A DNA stretch of 64,000 bases from Thiolinea sp041395485 (GTDB lineage: Bacteria; Pseudomonadota; Gammaproteobacteria; Thiotrichales; Thiotrichaceae): the NCBI GenBank assembly GCA_041395485.1, contig JAWLAK010000001.1, positions 62,001-126,000 of the forward strand, read 5' to 3'. The position numbers and the translations under genes are program-made. Numbering within the stretch: position 1 is the stretch's first letter; the number at the start of each line of letters is the position of its first letter. Positions 45,123 through 53,284 of the stretch are shown here, in pieces. The notes under the pieces are model-generated. The model was not told the DNA's origin and ran no database searches. It was given only the letters and a program-made list of their open reading frames with translations.

Positions 45123-46526
45123 ATGGCAGGCAAAACACTTTACGATAAGGTTTTTGATGCGCACGTAGTCAGGCAGGAAAACGATGGAACCGCTTTATTG
45201 TATATCGACCGTCACCTGGTGCATGAAGTCACTTCTCCGCAGGCTTTTGAGGGGCTGAAAATTGCCGGGCGCAAACCCTGGCGGACGGATTCAATGCTTG
45301 CCGTGCCGGATCACAATATTCCGACCACGGGACTGGAGCATGGTATTACCGATCCGGTTGCCCGCCTGCAGGTGGAAACCCTGAATAATAACTGTGCTGA
45401 GTTAGGGATTACTGAGTTCAATATCGGCGATCTGCGTCAGGGGATTGTGCATGTCATGGGGCCGGAGCAGGGGGCTGTATTACCCGGCATGACCATTGTG
45501 TGCGGGGACTCTCATACTTCGACTCATGGCGCTTTTGGCGCACTGGCGCACGGTATCGGTACTTCGGAAGTGGAGCATGTGATGGCCACACAGTGCCTGA
45601 TTCAGAAGAAAATGAAGAACATGCGTGTCAATGTTAATGGTAAAGCGGGCAGGGGCATTACCGCCAAGGATATTGTGCTGGCTATTATTGGTGAGATCGG
45701 TACTGCAGGTGGTACCGGCTATGCGATTGAGTTTGCCGGTGAGGCGATTCGTGATTTGTCGATGGAAGGCCGGATGACGGTATGCAATATGGCCATTGAA
45801 GCCGGTGCGCGTGCCGGTATGATTGCCGTCGATGAGGCTACCATTGACTATGTGCAGGGGCGTCCTTATGCGCCTTCAGCTGAACAGTGGGACGCTGCAG
45901 TAGCAGCATGGCGTGATTTGCACTCAGACCATGATGCAGTGTTTGATGCAGAAATTGACATTGATGCTGCCGCTATAAAGCCGCAGGTGACCTGGGGAAC
46001 TTCACCGGAGATGGTAGTGGCCGTGGATGGTAAAACGCCTGACCCGCAGCAGGAAAGTGATCCGGTCAGGGCCGGTAGTATTCGTGGTGCCCTGGCGTAT
46101 ATGGGGCTGGAGCCAAATATGCCATTATCCGAAGTGCAGATTGACAAGGTGTTTATCGGCTCATGTACTAATTCAAGAATTGAGGATCTGCGCGCCGCTG
46201 CGGAAGTCGCCAAAGGGCGTAAGGTGGCGGATAATGTTAAACTGGCTATGGTGGTGCCGGGTTCCGGCCTGATTAAACAACAGGCTGAGCGTGAAGGTCT
46301 GGATAAAATCTTTATTGAGGCAGGCTTTGAGTGGCGTGAACCGGGGTGCTCGATGTGTCTGGCGATGAATGCTGATCGTCTGGAGCCGGGTGAGCGTTGT
46401 GCTTCAACATCCAACCGGAATTTTGAGGGACGGCAGGGACAGGGTGGACGAACACACCTGGTCAGTCCGGCAATGGCGGCGGCAGCTGCGGTAGCCGGCC
46501 ACTTCACTGATGTGCGTAACCTTTAA
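45123..46526 (+). CDS. leuC: 3-isopropylmalate dehydratase large subunit
   Basis: LeuC with LeuD isomerises 2-isopropylmalate to 3-isopropylmalate in leucine synthesis using a [4Fe-4S] cluster. From the ATG at 45123 (after gaggt) it has 467 aa beginning MAGKTLYDKVFDAHVV. Cluster cysteines are seen in FIGSCTNSRIEDL and the C-S-M-C pair of GCSMCLAMN, and CGDSHTSTHGAFGALAHGIG is intact. It opens the operon leuC-entericidin-leuD. Confidence 0.97.
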   Translation: MAGKTLYDKVFDAHVVRQENDGTALLYIDRHLVHEVTSPQAFEGLKIAGRKPWRTDSMLAVPDHNIPTTGLEHGITDPVARLQVETLNNNCAELGITEFNIGDLRQGIVHVMGPEQGAVLPGMTIVCGDSHTSTHGAFGALAHGIGTSEVEHVMATQCLIQKKMKNMRVNVNGKAGRGITAKDIVLAIIGEIGTAGGTGYAIEFAGEAIRDLSMEGRMTVCNMAIEAGARAGMIAVDEATIDYVQGRPYAPSAEQWDAAVAAWRDLHSDHDAVFDAEIDIDAAAIKPQVTWGTSPEMVVAVDGKTPDPQQESDPVRAGSIRGALAYMGLEPNMPLSEVQIDKVFIGSCTNSRIEDLRAAAEVAKGRKVADNVKLAMVVPGSGLIKQQAEREGLDKIFIEAGFEWREPGCSMCLAMNADRLEPGERCASTSNRNFEGRQGQGGRTHLVSPAMAAAAAVAGHFTDVRNL

Positions 46527-46548
46527 TATGTCTGTAAGGAGAACTGAA

Positions 46549-46704
46549 ATGTATAAATTAATTGCAACATTCACAGCTTTGTTTTGTGCTCTGTTACTGA
46601 CGGCTTGCAGCACGGTGGAAGGTGTTGGTAAAGATATTAAACAGGTTGGCTCTGCGATTGAGCAGGAAGCCAGGGAAGAGAAAGCACAATCCGGAACTTA
46701 TTGA
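46549..46704 (+). CDS. Entericidin A/B-like small lipoprotein
   Basis: A 51-aa lipoprotein placed 22 bases after leuC and 11 before leuD. The ATG at 46549 follows aaggag. The signal ends LLLTAC20, and the mature part STVEGVGKDIKQVGSAIEQ is typical of entericidins, which in enteric bacteria form an antidote/toxin lipoprotein pair. Here only one copy is present. Similar genes between leuC and leuD occur in other proteobacteria, so the placement may be conserved rather than accidental. Confidence 0.85.
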   Translation: MYKLIATFTALFCALLLTACSTVEGVGKDIKQVGSAIEQEAREEKAQSGTY

Positions 46705-46715
46705 GGTCATTATTT

Positions 46716-47354
46716 ATGGAAAAATTCACTGTGCATAACGGTGTGGTTGTGCCGCTTGACCGTGCCAATGTGGATACGGATGCAATCATTCCGAAACAGT
46801 ATCTCAAGTCAATCAAGCGTACCGGCTTTGGGCCGACCTTGTTTGATGAGTGGCGTTATCTGAATCACGGTGAGCCGGGTATGGATCACAGCCAGCGGCC
46901 ACTGAACAAGGACTTTGTGCTGAACCAGCCGCGTTATAACGGCGCTTCGGTGTTGCTGGCCCGGGAAAATTTTGGCTGTGGTTCTTCGCGTGAGCACGCA
47001 GTCTGGGCATTGACGGACTATGGTTTCCGTGTGGTGATTGCACCGAGCTTTGCCGATATTTTCTTCAATAACAGCTTCAAGAATGGTTTGTTACCGATAG
47101 TGCTGTCTACTGATATAGTGGGGCGATTATTTGAGGAAACGGAAGCTACCGAAGGTTACCAGCTGACGATTTTGCTGGAAGAACAGCAGGTTGTAACGCC
47201 TTCAGGTGAAAAGTTTGCTTTTGAGATCGGTGAGTTCCGTAAGTATTGTTTGCTGAACGGGCTTGATGACATCGGGCTGACATTAAAGCATGCGGATGAG
47301 ATTCGTGCGTATGAGTCCCAGCACAGAGAGGCTTCGCCTTGGCTGTTTGGCTGA
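46716..47354 (+). CDS. leuD: 3-isopropylmalate dehydratase small subunit
   Basis: The swivelling-domain subunit of isopropylmalate isomerase, 212 aa from the ATG at 46716 (tgaggt upstream). The signature FGCGSSREHAVWAL is present, as is RANVDTDAIIPKQYLKSI near the start. Gammaproteobacteria usually place leuB next; here leuB is missing and a 31-bp tandem duplication fills part of the 111-base gap before asd. Confidence 0.96.
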   Translation: MEKFTVHNGVVVPLDRANVDTDAIIPKQYLKSIKRTGFGPTLFDEWRYLNHGEPGMDHSQRPLNKDFVLNQPRYNGASVLLARENFGCGSSREHAVWALTDYGFRVVIAPSFADIFFNNSFKNGLLPIVLSTDIVGRLFEETEATEGYQLTILLEEQQVVTPSGEKFAFEIGEFRKYCLLNGLDDIGLTLKHADEIRAYESQHREASPWLFG

Positions 47355-47392
47355 GAAGTGCTCTGACTGTTAAGGGATAGTGGTTTTGAGCA

Positions 47393-47454
47393 GTAGATTG
47401 ATGTTTTTGTGATTCTTTTTTATGTAGATTGATGTTTTTGTGATTCTTTTTTAT
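47393..47454. repeat. Perfect 31-bp tandem duplication
   Basis: The 31-base unit at 47393-47423, beginning gtagattgatgtttttgtg, is repeated without change at 47424-47454. It lies between leuD and asd, ending 11 bases before the asd ATG. The unit is T-rich, with a run of six T near its end. It looks like a recent duplication. Confidence 0.95.
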
Positions 47455-47465
47455 TAGGTAGGAAA

Positions 47466-48488
47466 ATGTCTAAAACTTATGATGTGGCAGTGGTCGGGGC
47501 AACCGGTGCTGTTGGTGAGACAATGTTATCAATCCTGGCGGAACGTAATTTTCCGGTAGGTAATGTCTATGCATTGGCCAGTGAGCGTTCGGCGGGGAAA
47601 AAAGTTGATTTCGGCCGTAAAACGCTGGTGGTTGAGGATCTGGCGACCTTCGATTTTTCAAAAGTGCAGATCGGCTTATTCTCACCGGGTGCTTCTATTT
47701 CAGCTGTTTACGCACCTAAAGCGGCAGCGGCAGGTTGTGTTGTTATCGACAATACCTCTCAGTTCAGGTACGACGATGACATTCCTCTGGTCGTTCCTGA
47801 GGTTAATCCGCATGCAATTGCTGCGCATAAAAACCGCGGAATTATCGCTAATCCGAATTGTTCTACCATTCAGATGCTGGTTGCTTTGAAGCCGCTGCAT
47901 GATGTGGCTAAGATCACGCGCATTAATGTGGCGACGTATCAGGCTGTTTCCGGAACCGGTAAAGAAGCAATTGAAGAGCTCGCATCCCAGACTGCCGGAC
48001 TGCTGAGCGGGAAGCCGGTAGAGTGTGAGGTTTACCCTAAGCAAATTTCGTTCAATGTCTTGCCACACATCGATGTTTTCCTTGAAAATGGTTACACCAA
48101 GGAAGAGATGAAGATGGTGTGGGAAACCCACAAAATTATGGAGGCACCTGATATTCAGGTAAATCCGACTGCTGTTCGTGTCCCGGTCTTTTTTGGCCAT
48201 TCCGAAGCTATACATATTGAGACGGAAAAAAAGCTGAGTGCAGAGCAGGCCCGTGAAATTCTGGAAAATGCAGAGGGTGTTGTAGTATTAGACGATAGAA
48301 CGGATGGCGGTTACCCGACCGCAGTGACTGAAGCTGCTAATAACGACCCTGTATATGTCGGCAGGATTCGCGAAGATATTTCCCATCCCAGTGGGTTAAA
48401 CCTGTGGGTGGTCGCGGATAACGTGCGTAAAGGTGCGGCATTAAACAGTATTCAGATTGCTGAGGTGCTGATACGCGACTATCTATAA
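47466..48488 (+). CDS. asd: Aspartate-semialdehyde dehydrogenase
   Basis: Asd reduces aspartyl phosphate to aspartate semialdehyde, the branch point to lysine/diaminopimelate, threonine and methionine. The 340-aa enzyme has the nucleotide loop VVGATGAVGETM (9-20) and the catalytic C132 in ANPNCSTIQML. The shorter length and absence of extra inserts put it with the Gram-positive/archaeal-like and Pseudomonas short type rather than the 367-aa E. coli type. An aggtagg site, partly from the duplicated DNA junction, precedes the ATG. Confidence 0.95.
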   Translation: MSKTYDVAVVGATGAVGETMLSILAERNFPVGNVYALASERSAGKKVDFGRKTLVVEDLATFDFSKVQIGLFSPGASISAVYAPKAAAAGCVVIDNTSQFRYDDDIPLVVPEVNPHAIAAHKNRGIIANPNCSTIQMLVALKPLHDVAKITRINVATYQAVSGTGKEAIEELASQTAGLLSGKPVECEVYPKQISFNVLPHIDVFLENGYTKEEMKMVWETHKIMEAPDIQVNPTAVRVPVFFGHSEAIHIETEKKLSAEQAREILENAEGVVVLDDRTDGGYPTAVTEAANNDPVYVGRIREDISHPSGLNLWVVADNVRKGAALNSIQIAEVLIRDYL

Positions 48489-48529
48489 CTCTGTTTTATA
48501 GAAATTCAGCATAAATTAATTGGCACCTG

Positions 48530-48641
48530 TAACAATAACCATCAGACCATTAATGTTAGTTAGTGGTCTGTAAAATGGGCTGGTCGGGAATGATTGCTTG
48601 CTTTTGAGCACTGAGATATAGTCTATTGCTAACAATAACCA
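48530..48641. repeat. Short direct repeats and hairpin in the asd-fimV gap
   Basis: The 12-mer taacaataacca occurs at 48530-48541 and again at 48630-48641, exactly 100 bases apart. Between them, cagacca (48544-48550) pairs with tggtctg (48565-48571). The hairpin may end asd transcription; the repeats could be regulator sites for fimV. Nothing else was seen in this 253-base gap. Confidence 0.55.
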
Positions 48642-48741
48642 AAAAATCACTATTCATCCGGAATTCTAATACTAAGGGCTTACGCTAACTCATGGGGATG
48701 GACAGAGATGCAAAGATTGCACTAGTTAAAGGGGAATCGCA

Positions 48742-51700
48742 GTGAAAAAACAGGCTCTAAGTTTAGCCGTGCTGGTTGCAGGGGCATATCCTGCAGCATC
48801 AAACGCGTTGAGTCTTGGCGATATAAGGTCAAATTCCAGCCTGAATCAACCGCTAAGAGCGAAAATTGAACTATTGTCGGCTGATGCTCAGGATGCCCGG
48901 CAGCTTCAGGTTCGGTTGGCACCCAGTAATGTGTTTAGTCGTGTCGGTGTTGATCGTCCTGCTTTTCTGGATAATTTACGTTTCAACAGTACCGTTGAAA
49001 ACGGTAAGCCCGTTATTCTTGTCACTTCAGACGCTCCGATTTCGGAACCTTTTGTCAACTTCCTGCTGGAAGTCAGCTGGCCGAATGGTCAGTTGTTGAA
49101 AGAATATACGGTTATGCTCGACCCTCCTGTGTTGATGCAGCCGGGGACAGCGTTGGCCGGGCAGGAAGCAGCGGTACGGGCTGAGCCACGTCCTACCGGT
49201 CTTGTGAACCGGTCGGTTACTCCCGCACCATCGGCCAGTCCTGCACAAATAGCCGCTGCGCAGCAGGCTCAACAGCAGAGGCAACAAGCCGCACAACAAC
49301 AGGCACAGGCGCGCCAGCAGCAGGCACAGCAGCAACGGGCTAACCAGCAACAGGCAGCAGCACAGCAGCGTGCCCGTCAACAACAGGCACAGCAGCAGGC
49401 TAATAATACCAGCCGTACTTATCGGGTACGCAGAGGCGATACCCTGTTTAAGGTGGCAACACGTTTACAGCAGCCTGGTGTGAATGTTGATCAGATGATG
49501 ATGGCGCTGTACCGCGCTAACCCTGATGCATTTATCGGCAAAAATATCAATGGTTTAAAAGCCGGTGCCGTATTACAGGCGCCGTCGGCGCAGGCTGCGA
49601 AAAGTTCATCCCGGGCTCAGGCCCGTCGTCAGGTCAGGCAGCAATACGCTGAGTGGAAACAGTTCCGTTCCTCGCTGGCTAAAAATACTGTCCCACAGCA
49701 AAGTGTTAAGCAGGAAGAGGCAGCCAAAACAGCAGCGGCTTCGACCAATAAACAAACTCCTGCGGCAACCCGGCAACCTGATAAAGCCCGCCTCGAAGTG
49801 CTGGGTAAAACTGATAAAGCAAGCTCAGCAACTGCAGCAGCAGGTGCTGCCCAGCTGAGCCAGCTTGAAAAAGATCTGGCATTGGCAAGGGAATCCCTGG
49901 TTGCCCGCCAGAATGAAAATAAAGAACTCAAGTCCAGGCTGAGTGATCTTGAGTCGATGCTGCGCAAAAAGAATCGCCTGATTGCCCTGCGTGATGATCA
50001 GTTGGCTCAATTGCAGAAGCAGCTGGCAGAAGCTAAGGCAGCAACACCTGCCGCGTCAGGTGTTCAACCTGCTGCAGCAGTACAACAACAGAATGCGGCG
50101 GTAACCGGTACGGCTAATCAGCCGGGGCAGAATGTGGTGCCGCGTACAGGGAATGGAGTGACGCCGCCTGAGGCAGGACGTGATATTCAGAATCAGGTCA
50201 CAAATACGGCACAGGCTGAACAAAATAAGGTCGTTCGGGCACAGCCACCGGCTAATCAGCAGGTTGCTGCTGCTGAGAGAGCTGCGCAACAGCGTGCTGA
50301 AGAGCTGAGAAGACAGCAGCAGGCTAAGGCTAATGCTCAGAGTCAACAGGCTACGCCACCGGCTGCTGCTACTGAGCCTGATAGCTCTGCCGCCAAATCA
50401 CCTTTTGCTGATGAACAGGAAGGTGGCAATGATTTGATGAGCTTGCTGTCATCACCCATGGCCTGGAAAATTGGTGCCGGTGCTCTGGCCTCGCTGCTAT
50501 TGTTATGGCTGCTCTCACGTTTGTTTGGCCGCAGAAAAACCAAAGCTGCAAGAGTCGCGCCGGTTGCTGGTGACTCAATGGCTTATGATGATACGGCTGA
50601 TGAAGCTTCCGGTCATCACTTTGCCGGACTGGAAGCCGAACTGGATAAAGCCGAAAAAACCGTTGATGACGGGCTGGATGATGATCCGTTTGGTACCCGT
50701 TTTGAAAGGGATGCTCCTTCTGATGTGAATGATATTGTCGAGGCGGACAGTGTTCAGGATGAAGATGAAGTATTGATGGAGGCCAATGTGTACATAGCAT
50801 ATGGCTTACATCAGCAGGCAGAAAGTGAGTTGAAAAAGGCACTGGATAAGCATCCTGGGCGTATTGAATACCGTCATAAGCTGCTGGAAAATTACTTTAC
50901 CTCGAATAATCGTGATGAGTTTGATCATCACGCTGAGGAGTTTCTGGCGACTCCGGGTGCAGACCGGAATAGTAAAATGTGGCGTGAAATTGCTGAGTGG
51001 GGCGCGAAAATCAGCCCTGACAACAAGTTATATCAGCAGCTTGCCGATGATAGATCCTCTGCCGGTTTAGGTGCAGCAGCAGCAGCGGGGGTTGCGGTTA
51101 CCGCGGGAACTTCGGCTTTACTGGCGGATGATGGTAGTGATGATTACGATATCCGGGACGTACAGGACGTTAATGAGGCTGATGACCGGACATCGCTAAT
51201 GTCTGAAGATGAACTGTCCGGGGGGGGCTCTATTGATGATGATATGAGTGCTGCTCTGGATGAGTTGCAGGATGACGAGCTTGGGCTGGACGACTTTGAT
51301 TTTGACCTGGATGAGCTGGAAAGTGAGCTGGGTAATCTTGATAACTTTGAGAGTGAGCTGACTCTCTCTGATGAATCCGATGAGTCCGGGCATGAGGCGG
51401 ATCATGCCGGGCAGCCTGATGATGAGTCAGGAGATGTTGAGTTGGCTGCCACGGTTGATGATAGTTTTGATTTCAGTCTGGATGATCTGGCCGACGAGCT
51501 GGGCCATGATGACTCAGAGTCAGATAGTGAAATAGGGAGAAATCTTGCTGCTGAAATTGATGATCTGGAAGAGCCCATGGATGAGCCTCTGGATTTTGAT
51601 GTCCTGCTGAATGGTGCTGATGACTCCGATGGCCGGGAAGATGACAGTGGCAGTGGCTTGCTGGGAGGTATTGCTGCCGGCGCGGCTGCGGTGGCTGGTA

Positions 51701-52383
51701 CTGTAACTGCTGCAGCGGTAAGCGGTAAGGCTAAGGTTTCGGATACCTTAGACGATGCCGGTGATACTATCGATAGCCTGTTTGGTGATGAGGGTGAGCC
51801 GGACTTTGCTGAGCATGGGGCTGACGAGAGTGGTGCCCTGGGTGATACTGAATTTGAGCCATTGGATGATGGATTGAATTTCGACCTGGATGATTTGCCG
51901 GGTGCGACCGACGCAACTGTTGCTGAAGGTGACGATGATATTGATGAGTTCGATTTTAATCTGGATGACTTGAACGCTGATGTTGATGAGCCTGATCCGG
52001 TTGATGATGATGTTGCTGATCAGGCAGGTAATGATGCGAATAAGAATGTAACCAACCTGAATCTGCATCTGGATCAGGATAGTGGTTTGCGCAAAATTTT
52101 GCCTAAAGACACCTTCTATGCGGCGGAAGAGGCTGTTCAGGGTGACGAACATGATGAAGACAGTTGGTTAGGCGATATTGATGATGCACTGTCCTTCCTG
52201 GATATGCCGGATGAAGAAATTGATCTGCATGAGGCACATATCAGCACCAAACTGGATCTGGCGCGTGCCTATCTGGATATGGGTGATATTGAAGGTGCAC
52301 GCAGTACGCTGGAAGAAGTCATGGTGGAAGGTAATGATAATCAGCGCCGTGAGGCAGAGACTCTGTTGCATGAAACAGGTTGA
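48742..52383 (+). CDS. fimV: FimV, peptidoglycan-binding hub protein for polar type IV pilus function
   Basis: A 1213-aa inner-membrane protein. A signal (about 1-22) leads to a periplasmic FimV N-domain (23-130), a Gln/Ala-rich linker, a LysM domain (about 224-277, TYRVRRGDTLFKVA), a coiled coil (about 370-435), a membrane helix (about 573-595), then a long acidic cytoplasmic part with a TPR-like stretch (about 675-760) and the conserved C-terminal FimV helix pair. The Pseudomonas homologue localises pilus and polar components. Two Ala/Gly-rich hydrophobic stretches (about 773-790 and 968-993) interrupt the acidic region. asd-fimV-truA is conserved order. Confidence 0.93.
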   Translation: MKKQALSLAVLVAGAYPAASNALSLGDIRSNSSLNQPLRAKIELLSADAQDARQLQVRLAPSNVFSRVGVDRPAFLDNLRFNSTVENGKPVILVTSDAPISEPFVNFLLEVSWPNGQLLKEYTVMLDPPVLMQPGTALAGQEAAVRAEPRPTGLVNRSVTPAPSASPAQIAAAQQAQQQRQQAAQQQAQARQQQAQQQRANQQQAAAQQRARQQQAQQQANNTSRTYRVRRGDTLFKVATRLQQPGVNVDQMMMALYRANPDAFIGKNINGLKAGAVLQAPSAQAAKSSSRAQARRQVRQQYAEWKQFRSSLAKNTVPQQSVKQEEAAKTAAASTNKQTPAATRQPDKARLEVLGKTDKASSATAAAGAAQLSQLEKDLALARESLVARQNENKELKSRLSDLESMLRKKNRLIALRDDQLAQLQKQLAEAKAATPAASGVQPAAAVQQQNAAVTGTANQPGQNVVPRTGNGVTPPEAGRDIQNQVTNTAQAEQNKVVRAQPPANQQVAAAERAAQQRAEELRRQQQAKANAQSQQATPPAAATEPDSSAAKSPFADEQEGGNDLMSLLSSPMAWKIGAGALASLLLLWLLSRLFGRRKTKAARVAPVAGDSMAYDDTADEASGHHFAGLEAELDKAEKTVDDGLDDDPFGTRFERDAPSDVNDIVEADSVQDEDEVLMEANVYIAYGLHQQAESELKKALDKHPGRIEYRHKLLENYFTSNNRDEFDHHAEEFLATPGADRNSKMWREIAEWGAKISPDNKLYQQLADDRSSAGLGAAAAAGVAVTAGTSALLADDGSDDYDIRDVQDVNEADDRTSLMSEDELSGGGSIDDDMSAALDELQDDELGLDDFDFDLDELESELGNLDNFESELTLSDESDESGHEADHAGQPDDESGDVELAATVDDSFDFSLDDLADELGHDDSESDSEIGRNLAAEIDDLEEPMDEPLDFDVLLNGADDSDGREDDSGSGLLGGIAAGAAAVAGTVTAAAVSGKAKVSDTLDDAGDTIDSLFGDEGEPDFAEHGADESGALGDTEFEPLDDGLNFDLDDLPGATDATVAEGDDDIDEFDFNLDDLNADVDEPDPVDDDVADQAGNDANKNVTNLNLHLDQDSGLRKILPKDTFYAAEEAVQGDEHDEDSWLGDIDDALSFLDMPDEEIDLHEAHISTKLDLARAYLDMGDIEGARSTLEEVMVEGNDNQRREAETLLHETG

Positions 52384-52411
52384 GTCGTTTAACTAATCAC
52401 GTTATAACAAC

Positions 52412-52437
52412 AAAAGGTCAGCACTCGCTGGCCTTTT
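52412..52437 (+). terminator. Hairpin terminator after fimV
   Basis: An 11-bp stem with one T-G wobble (52412-52422 with 52427-52437) and a 4-base loop sits 29 bases after the fimV stop. The stem itself ends in tttt, then gctatt. It separates fimV from truA. Confidence 0.7.
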
Positions 52438-52461
52438 GCTATTCTGGTTCAGGGAAAACAT

Positions 52462-53259
52462 GTGTCTGATGTAATCCGGCTGGCAGCCGCAGTGGAATAT
52501 GATGGCTCAGCCTATTGTGGCTGGCAGCGTTTGGGGCATGCACCTTCGGTGCAGGAGGAGGTTGAGCGGGCCTTATCATCTGTGGCGGCATCTCCGGTGA
52601 GTGTGGTGTGTGCCGGGCGGACTGACAGCGGCGTGCATGCCACCGGGCAGATTATTCATTTTGAAACTACAGCAGAGCGTCCGTTGCGGGGCTGGCTGCG
52701 TGGCAGTAATATTAAATTGCCGGACGGGATTGCCCTGCGCTGGATACAAAAGGTTGCTGATGACTTTCATGCCCGCTTCTCAGCCCGGTCGCGGCGTTAC
52801 CGTTATATTATTCAGAATCGTGATGCGCGTCCCGCCCTGTTGCAAAAACGGGTAGCCTGGAATTACCACCAGCTGGATGCAGAGCGTATGCACGAAGCGG
52901 CTCAGCACCTGCTGGGAGAGAATGATTTCAGCAGTTTCCGCGCAGCAGGTTGTCAGGCTAACCATGCGATGCGTGAGATGCAGTCGATTGCGGTTAGCCG
53001 GAAAGGGGATTTTATCTATGTGGATGTGCAGGCCAACGCGTTTTTGCACCATATGGTACGCAATATTGTCGGCTCATTGCTGTTAGTCGGTAAGGGTGAT
53101 TGCCCGCCGGAATGGATGGCTGAGTTACTGGCCATGCGTGATCGTAGTAAGGCCGGTATGACAGCCTCTGCGTCCGGCCTGTATTTTGTGCATGTCAACT
53201 ATCCGCCGGAGTTTAACCTGCCGACGGATTATGTGCTGCCTGAGTTTGCGCTGGGCTGA
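52462..53259 (+). CDS. truA: tRNA pseudouridine(38-40) synthase
   Basis: TruA converts uridines 38-40 of the tRNA anticodon stem to pseudouridine. The 265-aa enzyme begins at GTG (MSDVIRLAAAVEYDGSAYCGWQ), with catalytic D55 in AGRTDSGVHATGQ and later RAAGCQANHAMREM and HHMVRNIVGSLL. It follows fimV by 78 bases behind a terminator, so it may have its own promoter. Its usual follower trpF is not present; mfd converges on it instead. Confidence 0.96.
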   Translation: MSDVIRLAAAVEYDGSAYCGWQRLGHAPSVQEEVERALSSVAASPVSVVCAGRTDSGVHATGQIIHFETTAERPLRGWLRGSNIKLPDGIALRWIQKVADDFHARFSARSRRYRYIIQNRDARPALLQKRVAWNYHQLDAERMHEAAQHLLGENDFSSFRAAGCQANHAMREMQSIAVSRKGDFIYVDVQANAFLHHMVRNIVGSLLLVGKGDCPPEWMAELLAMRDRSKAGMTASASGLYFVHVNYPPEFNLPTDYVLPEFALG

Positions 53260-53284
53260 TCTGGTTTGACCAAGCCAGGCTATC

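Noticed and set aside
47393..47454. Attachment site or insertion-sequence target duplication
   Set aside because: The copies are directly adjacent with no integrase, transposase or tRNA nearby, so a simple tandem duplication explains them.
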